Shown piece after piece: positions 34,387 to 40,813 of a DNA stretch of 40,813 bases; position 1 is the first letter of the stretch; every line of letters starts with the position of its first letter. The notes beneath the pieces are model-generated. The model made no database searches, was not told where the DNA came from, and worked only from the letters and a program-made list of their open reading frames with translations. Source of the DNA: Bordetella parapertussis (GTDB taxonomy: Bacteria; Pseudomonadota; Gammaproteobacteria; Burkholderiales; SG8-39); the NCBI GenBank assembly GCA_945861875.1, contig CAMAWC010000030.1:1-40813 (forward strand), given 5' to 3'. A program made the translations under genes and the position numbers.

Positions 34387-37122
34387 TTGGATAAAACACT
34401 GCTTCTGGTCGACGGGTCGTCCTATCTGTACCGGGCTTTTCATGCCATGCCCGACCTGCGCAACGCGCTGGGCGAACCGACGGGCGCGATCTACGGCGTA
34501 ATTAACATGCTACGCCGGCTCAGAAACGACTACAAGGCGGATTATCTCGCCTGCGTCTTTGACGCCAAGGGTAAAACCTTTCGCGACGACCTTTACGCCG
34601 ACTACAAGGCCAACCGCGCGCCGATGCCCGATGACCTGGTCGCGCAGATAGCGCCGTTGCACGACGCCGTGCGCGCCCTCGGCTGGCCGCTGCTGATGAT
34701 AGACGGCGTGGAAGCAGACGACGTGATCGGCACGCTGGCGCACATGGCGACGCGCGAAGGCGTGAAAACCGTCGTGTCCACCGGTGACAAGGACCTCACC
34801 CAGCTGGTGAATCCCGGCGTGACCCTGGTCAACACCATGAGCAACGAAGTGCTCGATGAAGCCGGCGTGACACAGAAGTTCGGCGTGCCGCCGGCCCTGA
34901 TCGTTGACTATCTTTCGCTGATCGGCGATGCCGTGGACAACGTGCCCGGCGTGCACAAGGTCGGGCCCAAGACGGCGGTGAAGTGGCTGACGCAATACGG
35001 CAGCCTCGACGCGGTGATGGCGCACGCCGGTGAAATCGGCGGCGCGGTGGGCGAGAACCTGCGCCAGGCGCTCGAATGGCTGCCCAAGGGCCGTCATCTG
35101 CTCACGGTCAAGTGCGATGTTCCGCTGCCCGCGGCCTTGCACGACCTTGCGGCCAAGGAGCAGGATGCAAAGACCCTCGCCGCATTGTTCGAGCGCTACG
35201 GCTTCAAGACCTGGTTGAAGGAAGTGCAGGGCGGAGCCGGCCCGGCCGTCGGCGCGGCGGCGCCCGGGGCGACGACGACCGGGGCCCCGGCGGGAAAAGT
35301 GTTTGTCGAGGACATCCCGCGGCATTACGACACGCTGCTCAACGAGGTTGAGTTGCTCGACTGGATGGAAATCCTTGCGCGCGCGGACATCGTCTCGCTC
35401 GACACCGAGACCACCGGGCTTGACCCGCTGCAGGCGCAGCTGGTGGGAATGTCATTTTCAATCGAACCGGGCCGCGCCGCCTACCTGCCGCTTGCGCACA
35501 GCGGCCCCGGCGTGGCCGAGCAGCTCGGCGTCGCGCGCGCCCTCGAGCTGCTGCGCCCCTGGCTGGAGGATGCCGGGGCGAGAAAGCTCGGGCAGAACCT
35601 CAAGTATGACCAGCATGTGTTCGCCAACCACGGCGTGGCCCTGCGCGGCGTCACGCACGACACCCTGCTCGAATCCTATGTGCTGGAGAGCCACATGCGC
35701 CACGACATGGACTCGCTCGCCGCGCGCCACCTTGGCGTTAAAACCATCAGCTACGACGAGGTCACCGGCAAGGGCGCGCAACGCATCGGTTTTGACCAGG
35801 TCGACCTTGAGCGCGCCACCGCCTACGCCGCCGAGGACGCCGACATTACGCTGCGCCTGCACCTGGCCCTGTCGCCGCAGCTGGCGGCCGATGAAAGGCT
35901 GCAGCATGTCTATGCCGGCATCGAGATGCCGGCGCGCGAGGTGCTGTTCCGGATGGAGCGCAACGGCGTGCTGATCGACTCGGCGCTGCTGGAAAAGCAA
36001 AGCGCCGAGCTGGGTGCCAAGATGATGGCGCTGGAAAAAAAGGCGTTCCTCGAGGCCGGCCAGCCGTTCAACCTGAATTCGCCCAAGCAGATCGGCGAGA
36101 TTTTTTTCGAGCAGCTCAAGCTGCCGGTGGTGAAAAAGACGCCCTCGGGCGCGCCCTCGACCGACGAAGAGGTGCTGGAAAAGCTGGCGCTCGACTATCC
36201 GCTGCCGAAGACGCTGCTCGAGTACCGCGGCCTGACCAAGTTGAAGTCCACCTATACCGACAAGCTGCCGCGCATGGTCAATGCGCGCACCGGGCGCGTG
36301 CATACCAACTACGGCCAGGCGACGGCGGTGACCGGACGCCTTGCCTCCAACGACCCCAACCTGCAGAACATTCCGGTGCGCACCGGCGAGGGCCGGCGCA
36401 TCCGCGAGGCCTTCATCGCCCCGCCCGGCCACGTGCTGGTATCGGCCGATTATTCGCAGATTGAACTGCGCATCATGGCCCACTTGTCGCGCGACCCGGG
36501 CCTGTTGAAGGCTTTTGCCGCCGGCGAGGACGTGCACCGCGCCACCGCTGCGGAGATATTCAACCGCAACATCGTCGAGGTGAGCGCGGATGAGCGCCGC
36601 GCCGCCAAGACCATCAATTTCGGCCTGATCTACGGCATGTCGGCGTTTGGCCTGGCCATACAGCTCAACCTCGACCGCACCACCGCCCAGGCCTATATCG
36701 ACAATTACTTTGCGCGCTATCCCGGGGTGAAGCGCTACATGGACGAGACGCGGGCCAAGGCGCGTGAACTGGGCTACGTTGAAACCGTCCTCGGCCGCAG
36801 GTTGTGGCTGCAGGAAATACGCTCATCCAATCCGGCCCGGCGCCAGGGCGCCGAGCGCGCCGCCATCAACGCGCCGATGCAAGGCACCGCGGCCGACCTG
36901 ATCAAGCTGGCGATGATTGCCGTGCAGGGCTGGCTGGACCGCGATAAGCTGCGGTCGCGGCTGATCATGCAGGTGCATGACGAACTGGTCCTGGAAGTGC
37001 CCGACGAAGAGCTCGCGCGGGTGCAAACGGAACTGCCGCAACTGATGGCCGGTGTTGCCAGGCTGGAGGTGCCGCTGCTGGTTGATCTTGGCAGCGGATT
37101 GAACTGGGAGGCGGCGCATTGA
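34387..37122 (+). CDS. polA: DNA polymerase I
   Basis: 911-aa repair/replication polymerase with all three activities. The 5'-nuclease domain (about 1-290) starts LLLVDGSSYLYRAFHAMP and contains GVEADDVIGT and STGDKDLTQLV. The 3'-5' exonuclease has its ExoI site DTETTGLDP (from residue 339) and later YAAEDADIT, so proofreading looks intact. The polymerase domain has motif A DYSQIELR (from 688), motif B RRAAKTINFGLIYG and motif C with HDE at 864-866. Start: TTG 34387, which gives the normal N-terminus; codons further upstream do not resemble PolA. It leads a plus-strand run with the SGNH-like and thioredoxin-fold genes. Confidence 0.96.
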   Translation: MDKTLLLVDGSSYLYRAFHAMPDLRNALGEPTGAIYGVINMLRRLRNDYKADYLACVFDAKGKTFRDDLYADYKANRAPMPDDLVAQIAPLHDAVRALGWPLLMIDGVEADDVIGTLAHMATREGVKTVVSTGDKDLTQLVNPGVTLVNTMSNEVLDEAGVTQKFGVPPALIVDYLSLIGDAVDNVPGVHKVGPKTAVKWLTQYGSLDAVMAHAGEIGGAVGENLRQALEWLPKGRHLLTVKCDVPLPAALHDLAAKEQDAKTLAALFERYGFKTWLKEVQGGAGPAVGAAAPGATTTGAPAGKVFVEDIPRHYDTLLNEVELLDWMEILARADIVSLDTETTGLDPLQAQLVGMSFSIEPGRAAYLPLAHSGPGVAEQLGVARALELLRPWLEDAGARKLGQNLKYDQHVFANHGVALRGVTHDTLLESYVLESHMRHDMDSLAARHLGVKTISYDEVTGKGAQRIGFDQVDLERATAYAAEDADITLRLHLALSPQLAADERLQHVYAGIEMPAREVLFRMERNGVLIDSALLEKQSAELGAKMMALEKKAFLEAGQPFNLNSPKQIGEIFFEQLKLPVVKKTPSGAPSTDEEVLEKLALDYPLPKTLLEYRGLTKLKSTYTDKLPRMVNARTGRVHTNYGQATAVTGRLASNDPNLQNIPVRTGEGRRIREAFIAPPGHVLVSADYSQIELRIMAHLSRDPGLLKAFAAGEDVHRATAAEIFNRNIVEVSADERRAAKTINFGLIYGMSAFGLAIQLNLDRTTAQAYIDNYFARYPGVKRYMDETRAKARELGYVETVLGRRLWLQEIRSSNPARRQGAERAAINAPMQGTAADLIKLAMIAVQGWLDRDKLRSRLIMQVHDELVLEVPDEELARVQTELPQLMAGVARLEVPLLVDLGSGLNWEAAH

Positions 37123-37156
37123 TGCCAAGCCGGGTGTCCCGCAGGGGTGGCTGGTC

Positions 37157-37807
37157 ATGAACGAGTTCCCGGCGATCGAGGAATACCGGCTGCCGCATGT
37201 CGTGTTGCTGGGCGATTCGCTGCTGCCGGTGCGCGCGGACCTCCCCGGCGGCAGCCTTGAGTCGGCGGTCATGCCCGGCGCGCGTTTCCCCTGGAAGCTG
37301 TCGGTCATATCTGCGGCGCAGGTCTCCACGCCGGGCGCGACGCCCATTCCCGAAGACGCCAGCCACATCGTCATCAACATCGAGGGCAACGACGCCATTG
37401 CCGCGAGCGGTTTGCTCGACGGTCCGGCGATCGCGTGGCGGGCCGGTCTCTCCCAGCTCAACAGCGCCGCCGATGATTTTGAGCGTCATGTCGAAATTCT
37501 CTCCCGCGCCGCCTTGTCGACGCGCCTGCCCACACTGGTCTGCACCATGTATCCGCCGCGCTATCCTGATTGGGAGCACCAGCAGGCGGCGTGTGCCGCG
37601 CTGGCGGTGTTCAACGACCGCATCCTCAAGAGCGCCGTGGCCGCCGGATTTTCCATCGCCGACCTGCGCCAGCTTGGCGGCGTTGCGGATCTATACGCCA
37701 CCCCGACACAGCTTTCACTCGCCGGACTGCAGCGTGTCGCCGAAATCATCCGCCGCGCGCTTGATGTGATTTCGCGCGACACGGCGCGCAGCCAGGTGTT
37801 TTTCTAG
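37157..37807 (+). CDS. SGNH/GDSL hydrolase-like protein with degenerate C-terminal block
   Basis: 216 aa, no signal peptide. Block I (VVLLGDSLLP, Ser21) and block III (INIEGNDA, Asn78) of SGNH esterases are present, but the block V D-x-x-H motif before the late LAG segment reads T-P-T-Q, so both the Asp and His of the triad seem to be replaced. It may be inactive or use other residues. It lies 34 bases downstream of polA and 55 bases upstream of the thioredoxin-fold gene on the same strand, suggesting one transcript. Substrate unknown. Confidence 0.7.
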   Translation: MNEFPAIEEYRLPHVVLLGDSLLPVRADLPGGSLESAVMPGARFPWKLSVISAAQVSTPGATPIPEDASHIVINIEGNDAIAASGLLDGPAIAWRAGLSQLNSAADDFERHVEILSRAALSTRLPTLVCTMYPPRYPDWEHQQAACAALAVFNDRILKSAVAAGFSIADLRQLGGVADLYATPTQLSLAGLQRVAEIIRRALDVISRDTARSQVFF

Positions 37808-37862
37808 GGGGGCGCACCCGGTTAAAGTGACAAGCAAGGTCAAAAGACCGAGAATGGCGCGC

Positions 37863-38387
37863 ATGAAATCCCCCGCAAAGAAGTTGATCAGCCTGAAGCA
37901 ACTCGCCTTCATCGGCGCGCTTGCCGCCATCGGCACGCTGATGTTTGTTCTGACCATGCTCAAACCGGGCACGGTGCCCGAAGTGCAGTTCAACACCATC
38001 AAGGGCGAGCGCATCCATACCAGTGACTTGCGCGGCAAGGTGGTGCTGGTGAATTTCTGGGCGACGGACTGCGAAATCTGCGTGCGGGAAATGCCGAAAA
38101 TTGTCGCGACCCACGTCAAGTTTGCGTCGCAGGGGTTTGAGACCATTGCCGTCGCCATGCGTTATGACCCGCCCAACTATGTCGTCAATTACGCCGAGAA
38201 GAACGCGCTGCCGTTCAAGGTTGCCCTCGATGTCAACGGCGACCTGGCGCAACGCTTTGGCAACGTCAGCCTGACGCCGACCACCTTCATCATCAGCCGG
38301 GACGGGCGCATCGTCAGGCAGTATGTCGGCGAACCGGACTTTGAGGCCCTGCACTTATTGCTGGAAAAGGAATTAAAGGCCGGCTGA
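37863..38387 (+). CDS. TlpA/ResA-like membrane-anchored thioredoxin-fold protein
   Basis: 174 aa from ATG 37863; ATG 37854 and GTG 37827 are in-frame alternatives. An N-terminal membrane anchor (about 13-32) is followed by a periplasmic AhpC/TSA-Redoxin-type thioredoxin domain with the active site CEIC (C70, C73) and the cis-Pro region LTPTTFII. Such proteins reduce disulfides, for example in cytochrome c maturation; the partner is not identifiable. It converges on a second TlpA-like gene. Confidence 0.85.
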   Translation: MKSPAKKLISLKQLAFIGALAAIGTLMFVLTMLKPGTVPEVQFNTIKGERIHTSDLRGKVVLVNFWATDCEICVREMPKIVATHVKFASQGFETIAVAMRYDPPNYVVNYAEKNALPFKVALDVNGDLAQRFGNVSLTPTTFIISRDGRIVRQYVGEPDFEALHLLLEKELKAG

Positions 38388-38455
38388 TGCGCGGCAAAAA
38401 TCCTCAAGATTGAATTTCTGAAATCCGCGCCAGGCAAGGGTTTGCGGCGGAATTG

Positions 38456-38473
38456 GGTGACAAAAAAGTCACC
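38456..38473. terminator. Small hairpin between convergent thioredoxin-fold genes
   Basis: GGTGAC (38456-38461) and GTCACC (38468-38473) enclose an A6 loop, three bases beyond the stop of the minus-strand gene. The 6-bp stem is short and there is no long T-run, so termination is only possible. Confidence 0.3.
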
Positions 38474-38475
38474 TT

Positions 38476-38985
38476 CTAGAGCAGGCTTGCGACCAGTTGC
38501 GCAATCGTCCCCGGTTCGGGCGAGCCGTTGATGCGCTGGCGCACGACGCCCTCGCGGTCGATGATGAAGTAAGTGGGCGTGGTGCCGATGCGGCCGTAAT
38601 GCTCGAAAATCGCGTCGCTGCGCATGGCCGAGGGAAAGCTGTAGTTCTTGCCCTTCCAGAACTCGCGTGCCGTCTTGTCGCTTTCGTCTATAGAAAGCGC
38701 CACGACCTCCAGGCCTCTTGCCTGCTGTTGCTGGTAGATGCGCTGCATTTCGGCCAGGTCGGCGCGGCAATACGGGCACCAGGTCGCCCAATACATCTGC
38801 ACCACCACCTTGCCCTGCAACTGCGTTGCCGTGAGTATCTTGCCGTTGAGCAGTTTGATGTCAAGGGCGGGCGCGCGTTTGCCGGTTTCGATACCGGACG
38901 CGATGGCGCGGCCGAAACCGCCGAGCCCGGCACCGGCCGCGGCGAGGCCCTTGATGGCGAGGCGCCTGCCCTTGAATGAATTCAT
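38476..38985 (-). CDS. TlpA-like thioredoxin-fold protein with Tat-like signal
   Basis: 169 aa. The N-terminus [19 protein letters not shown] resembles a twin-arginine signal (RR at 7-8), implying export of a folded domain. The thioredoxin domain has YWATWCPYC (C70, C73) and the cis-Pro segment TTPTYFIID. It is probably a periplasmic thiol-disulfide reductase. The start overlaps the lipA stop by 4 bases, so it is translationally coupled to lipA, an unusual partner whose functional link is unclear. Confidence 0.87.
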   Translation of the reverse strand: MNSFKGRRLAIKGLAAAGAGLGGFGRAIASGIETGKRAPALDIKLLNGKILTATQLQGKVVVQMYWATWCPYCRADLAEMQRIYQQQQARGLEVVALSIDESDKTAREFWKGKNYSFPSAMRSDAIFEHYGRIGTTPTYFIIDREGVVRQRINGSPEPGTIAQLVASLL

Positions 38986-39950
38986 CCGGCGGGGGTGGCG
39001 GTCAGTGCGTCCGTAACGCCGGCGGCATGCGCCTGCTGGTCGGCGTGGTAGCTCGAGCGCACCATCGGGCCGACCGCGGCGTGCATGAAGCCCATGGCGC
39101 GGGCTTCTCGCTCAAAGCGGGCAAACACATCCGGGTGGACGTAGCGCTCCACTGACAGGTGGTGCGCCGAGGGCTGCAGGTACTGGCCTATGGTCAGCAT
39201 GTCGACGCCGTGCTCGCGCAGGTCGCGCATTACGGCGATGATTTCCTCGTCGGTTTCGCCCAGCCCGACCATCAGCCCCGATTTGGTCGGCACGTCCGGG
39301 TGGCGCGACTTGAATTGGCCGAGCAGCATGAGCGAATGGGTGTAGTCCGAACCCGGGCGCGCCTGCTTGTACAGGCGCGGCACGGTTTCGAGGTTGTGGT
39401 TCATCACGTCTGGCGGGCCACCATCGAGGATTTCGAGGGCGCGGTCCAAGCGGCCGCGAAAATCGGGCACGAGCACCTCGATGCGCGTCTGCGGCGAGTG
39501 TGCGCGAACGGCGCGAATGCAGTCGACAAAGTGCTTTGCCCCGCCGTCGCGCAGGTCGTCGCGGTCGACGCTGGTGATGACCACGTACGAGAGTCGGAGC
39601 GCCGCGATGGTCCGCGCCAGGTGCAGGGGCTCCTCGGCATCGAGCGGGTCGGGCCGGCCATGGCCGACGTCGCAAAACGGGCAGCGCCGCGTGCACTTGT
39701 CGCCCATGATCATGAAGGTCGCCGTGCCCTTGCCAAAGCACTCGCCGATATTCGGGCAGGACGCCTCTTCGCACACGGTGTGCAGGCGGTTTTCCCGCAG
39801 GATCTGTTTTATTTCGGTGAAACGGGAGTTGTCCGAGGCCGCGCGCACGCGTATCCAGTCCGGCTTTTTCAGCTTTTCCGCCGCGACGATCTTGATCGGG
39901 ATGCGCGCAGTCTTGGACTGGCCTTTTTGCTTGGTGTCTGCGGGAGTCAT
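38982..39950 (-). CDS. lipA: Lipoyl synthase
   Basis: 322-aa radical-SAM enzyme that inserts two sulfurs into protein-bound octanoate to make lipoate. The auxiliary cluster cysteines C60, C65 and C71 ([14 protein letters not shown]) and the radical-SAM cysteines C86, C90 and C93 (KCTRRCPFC) are all present, as are [10 protein letters not shown] and the late S-x-Y motif RSSYHA. It follows lipB with an ATGA overlap and overlaps the thioredoxin-fold gene the same way, forming a three-gene coupled operon. Confidence 0.96.
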   Translation of the reverse strand: MTPADTKQKGQSKTARIPIKIVAAEKLKKPDWIRVRAASDNSRFTEIKQILRENRLHTVCEEASCPNIGECFGKGTATFMIMGDKCTRRCPFCDVGHGRPDPLDAEEPLHLARTIAALRLSYVVITSVDRDDLRDGGAKHFVDCIRAVRAHSPQTRIEVLVPDFRGRLDRALEILDGGPPDVMNHNLETVPRLYKQARPGSDYTHSLMLLGQFKSRHPDVPTKSGLMVGLGETDEEIIAVMRDLREHGVDMLTIGQYLQPSAHHLSVERYVHPDVFARFEREARAMGFMHAAVGPMVRSSYHADQQAHAAGVTDALTATPAG

Positions 39951-40540
39951 CTGAGCAATTCGACCACTTTGGCGGCGAGTCGTTCCCCCAGTACATCGGT
40001 ATTGGCGCTGATACCCAGGTCACGCGTCTGTGTCACGCGCAGGCCGGGAAAGCCGCACGGGTCGATGGCGTCAAACGGTGTGAGGTCCATGTCAACGTTG
40101 AGGGCGATGCCATGATAACAACAGCCCTTGCGCACACGCAGGCCCAAGGCGGCGACCTTGGCGCCGCCGACATACACGCCGGGCGCTCCGGTCACCCGCG
40201 CGGCGGCAATCTGGTGGTCTGCGAGGAGGTCGATCACCGCCTGTTCGGCCAGTTGCACCAGCTGGCGCACCTTGATTTCGCGCCGTGCGAGGTCAAGCAA
40301 CAAATAGACGATGGCCTGGCCGGGGCCGTGGTAAGTGATCTGCCCGCCGCGATCGGTCGCCTCCAGCGCAATCGCGCCCGAGCGCGGGAAATGCTCCGCC
40401 CTGCCCGCCAGCCCGTTGGTATAGACCGGCCGGTGTTGCAGCGTCCAGATTTCGTCTGCGCTGGCCGTGGTGCGCTCTGCGGTGAAGCGGCGCATTGCCT
40501 CGTAGGTGGGCAGGTAATCGACCAGGCCCAGCTGTTTCAC
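39947..40540 (-). CDS. lipB: Octanoyl-[acyl-carrier-protein]:protein octanoyltransferase LipB
   Basis: 197-aa octanoyltransferase, the first step of lipoate synthesis. Visible are [14 protein letters not shown], the family motif [18 protein letters not shown] (64-81), the catalytic lysine K128 (GGAKVAALG) and cysteine C162 (DPCGFPG). GTG 40540 ([16 protein letters not shown]) is chosen because the further in-frame N-terminal extension is encoded by simple repeats and is not LipB-like; no strong ribosome site is visible. Its stop overlaps the lipA start by 4 bases. Confidence 0.92.
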   Translation of the reverse strand: MKQLGLVDYLPTYEAMRRFTAERTTASADEIWTLQHRPVYTNGLAGRAEHFPRSGAIALEATDRGGQITYHGPGQAIVYLLLDLARREIKVRQLVQLAEQAVIDLLADHQIAAARVTGAPGVYVGGAKVAALGLRVRKGCCYHGIALNVDMDLTPFDAIDPCGFPGLRVTQTRDLGISANTDVLGERLAAKVVELLR

Positions 40541-40560
40541 GACCGGTGAATCGACGGGGG

Positions 40561-40668
40561 AATGGGAAATGGGAAATGGTGAATGGTCGGCGCGACCGGC
40601 CATCGGCGCGGCTTGCGATGCACGATTTACCATTTCCGATTCACCATTCACCATTCACCTTTTACCTA
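40561..40668. repeat. Inverted pair of ATGGGAAATGGTGAATGG-type simple repeats
   Basis: The left block (40561-40587) contains tandem variants of GGGAAATGG and GGTGAATGG. The right block (40626-40668) contains the complementary units TTACCATTTCC and CCATTCACC. Together they could form a long imperfect cruciform upstream of lipB. Such strings occur as dispersed intergenic repeats in proteobacteria; origin here unknown. Confidence 0.6.
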
Positions 40669-40669
40669 G

Positions 40670-40813
40670 GGAAGCTCTGATTAAGTCCGTCATTCCCGCG
40701 AAGCTTGTCCTCGAATGCTTTAATCGGGGAGCGGGAATCCACCTTGACCTAAAGCGTGGATTCATTGAGTCAAAATGGATTCCCGCTTTCGCGGGAATGA
40801 CGATTTATGGACT
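40670..40813. mobile_element. MITE-like palindromic element with IS5-group-like left end (cut by window end)
   Basis: The left end GGAAGCTCTGATTAAGTCC (40670-40688) follows a CTAG tetranucleotide (40666-40669), the usual target of IS5-group elements, and resembles the IS5 terminal repeat as remembered (about 14/19). Inside, CGTCATTCCCGCGAA (40688-40702) and TTCGCGGGAATGACG (40788-40802) are perfect 15-bp inverted repeats, and GCGGGAATCCA (40731-40741) pairs with TGGATTCCCGC (40776-40786). The window's last bases GGACT (40809-40813) are the start of the complementary right end. There is no coding capacity, so it is non-autonomous. Confidence 0.65.

Overview
This 40.8 kb window is GC-rich, densely coded chromosomal DNA, most likely from a betaproteobacterium (Rhodocyclales/Nitrosomonadales/Burkholderiales type). 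The evidence is the core gene content and order: a DUF971 gene, ubiE, a Tim44-like gene, ubiJ and ubiB on one strand; phoB-phoR; a DUF2782 gene, APH-type thrB, a BPSS1780-type membrane protein, and polA close by; and lipB-lipA. The genus cannot be fixed from the sequence alone. No gene-free stretch exceeds 300 bases; the longest are 40541-40813 (a mobile repeat), 1011-1233 and 10183-10387. I saw no tRNA, rRNA or CRISPR array.

Left part (1-16.7 kb), mostly accessory. A TctC/Bug-type binding protein and a sodium:solute symporter are followed by the core gene ubiB. Beyond it lies a catabolic island (4451-16736). On the minus strand it has a complete branched-chain-amino-acid-type ABC importer (livKHMGF) and, as the last gene of that run, three RidA domains fused in one chain. 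An FCD-type GntR regulator is divergent from a tightly overlapping plus-strand operon: SDR oxidoreductase, PLP aminotransferase, alpha/beta hydrolase, M20 N-carbamoylase-like amidase and an 8-oxoguanine-deaminase-like amidohydrolase. Together these suggest uptake and stepwise deamination/decarbamoylation of an unidentified nitrogen compound, with RidA domains handling reactive enamine/imine intermediates. This is the best candidate here for an undescribed system.

Middle part (16.8-27.1 kb). ubiJ, a Tim44-like gene, ubiE and the DUF971 gene form the rest of the ubiquinone cluster. It is interrupted by an NHL-propeller lipoprotein and a small protein resembling a potassium-channel pore with an altered filter. 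phoB-phoR follow, with a textbook-like Pho box, and then two tandem paralogues of unknown function (about 530 aa each) with PilZ-like C-termini.

Right part (27.3-40.8 kb), core metabolism. A 1297-aa flavin/iron-sulfur dehydrogenase fusion, a membrane protein, homoserine kinase, a small secreted protein and a LOG-family protein lie on the minus strand. polA, a degenerate SGNH protein and a thioredoxin-fold protein lie on the plus strand. A translationally coupled lipB-lipA-tlpA operon runs on the minus strand. The window ends inside a palindromic MITE-like element whose left end resembles that of IS5-group insertion sequences.
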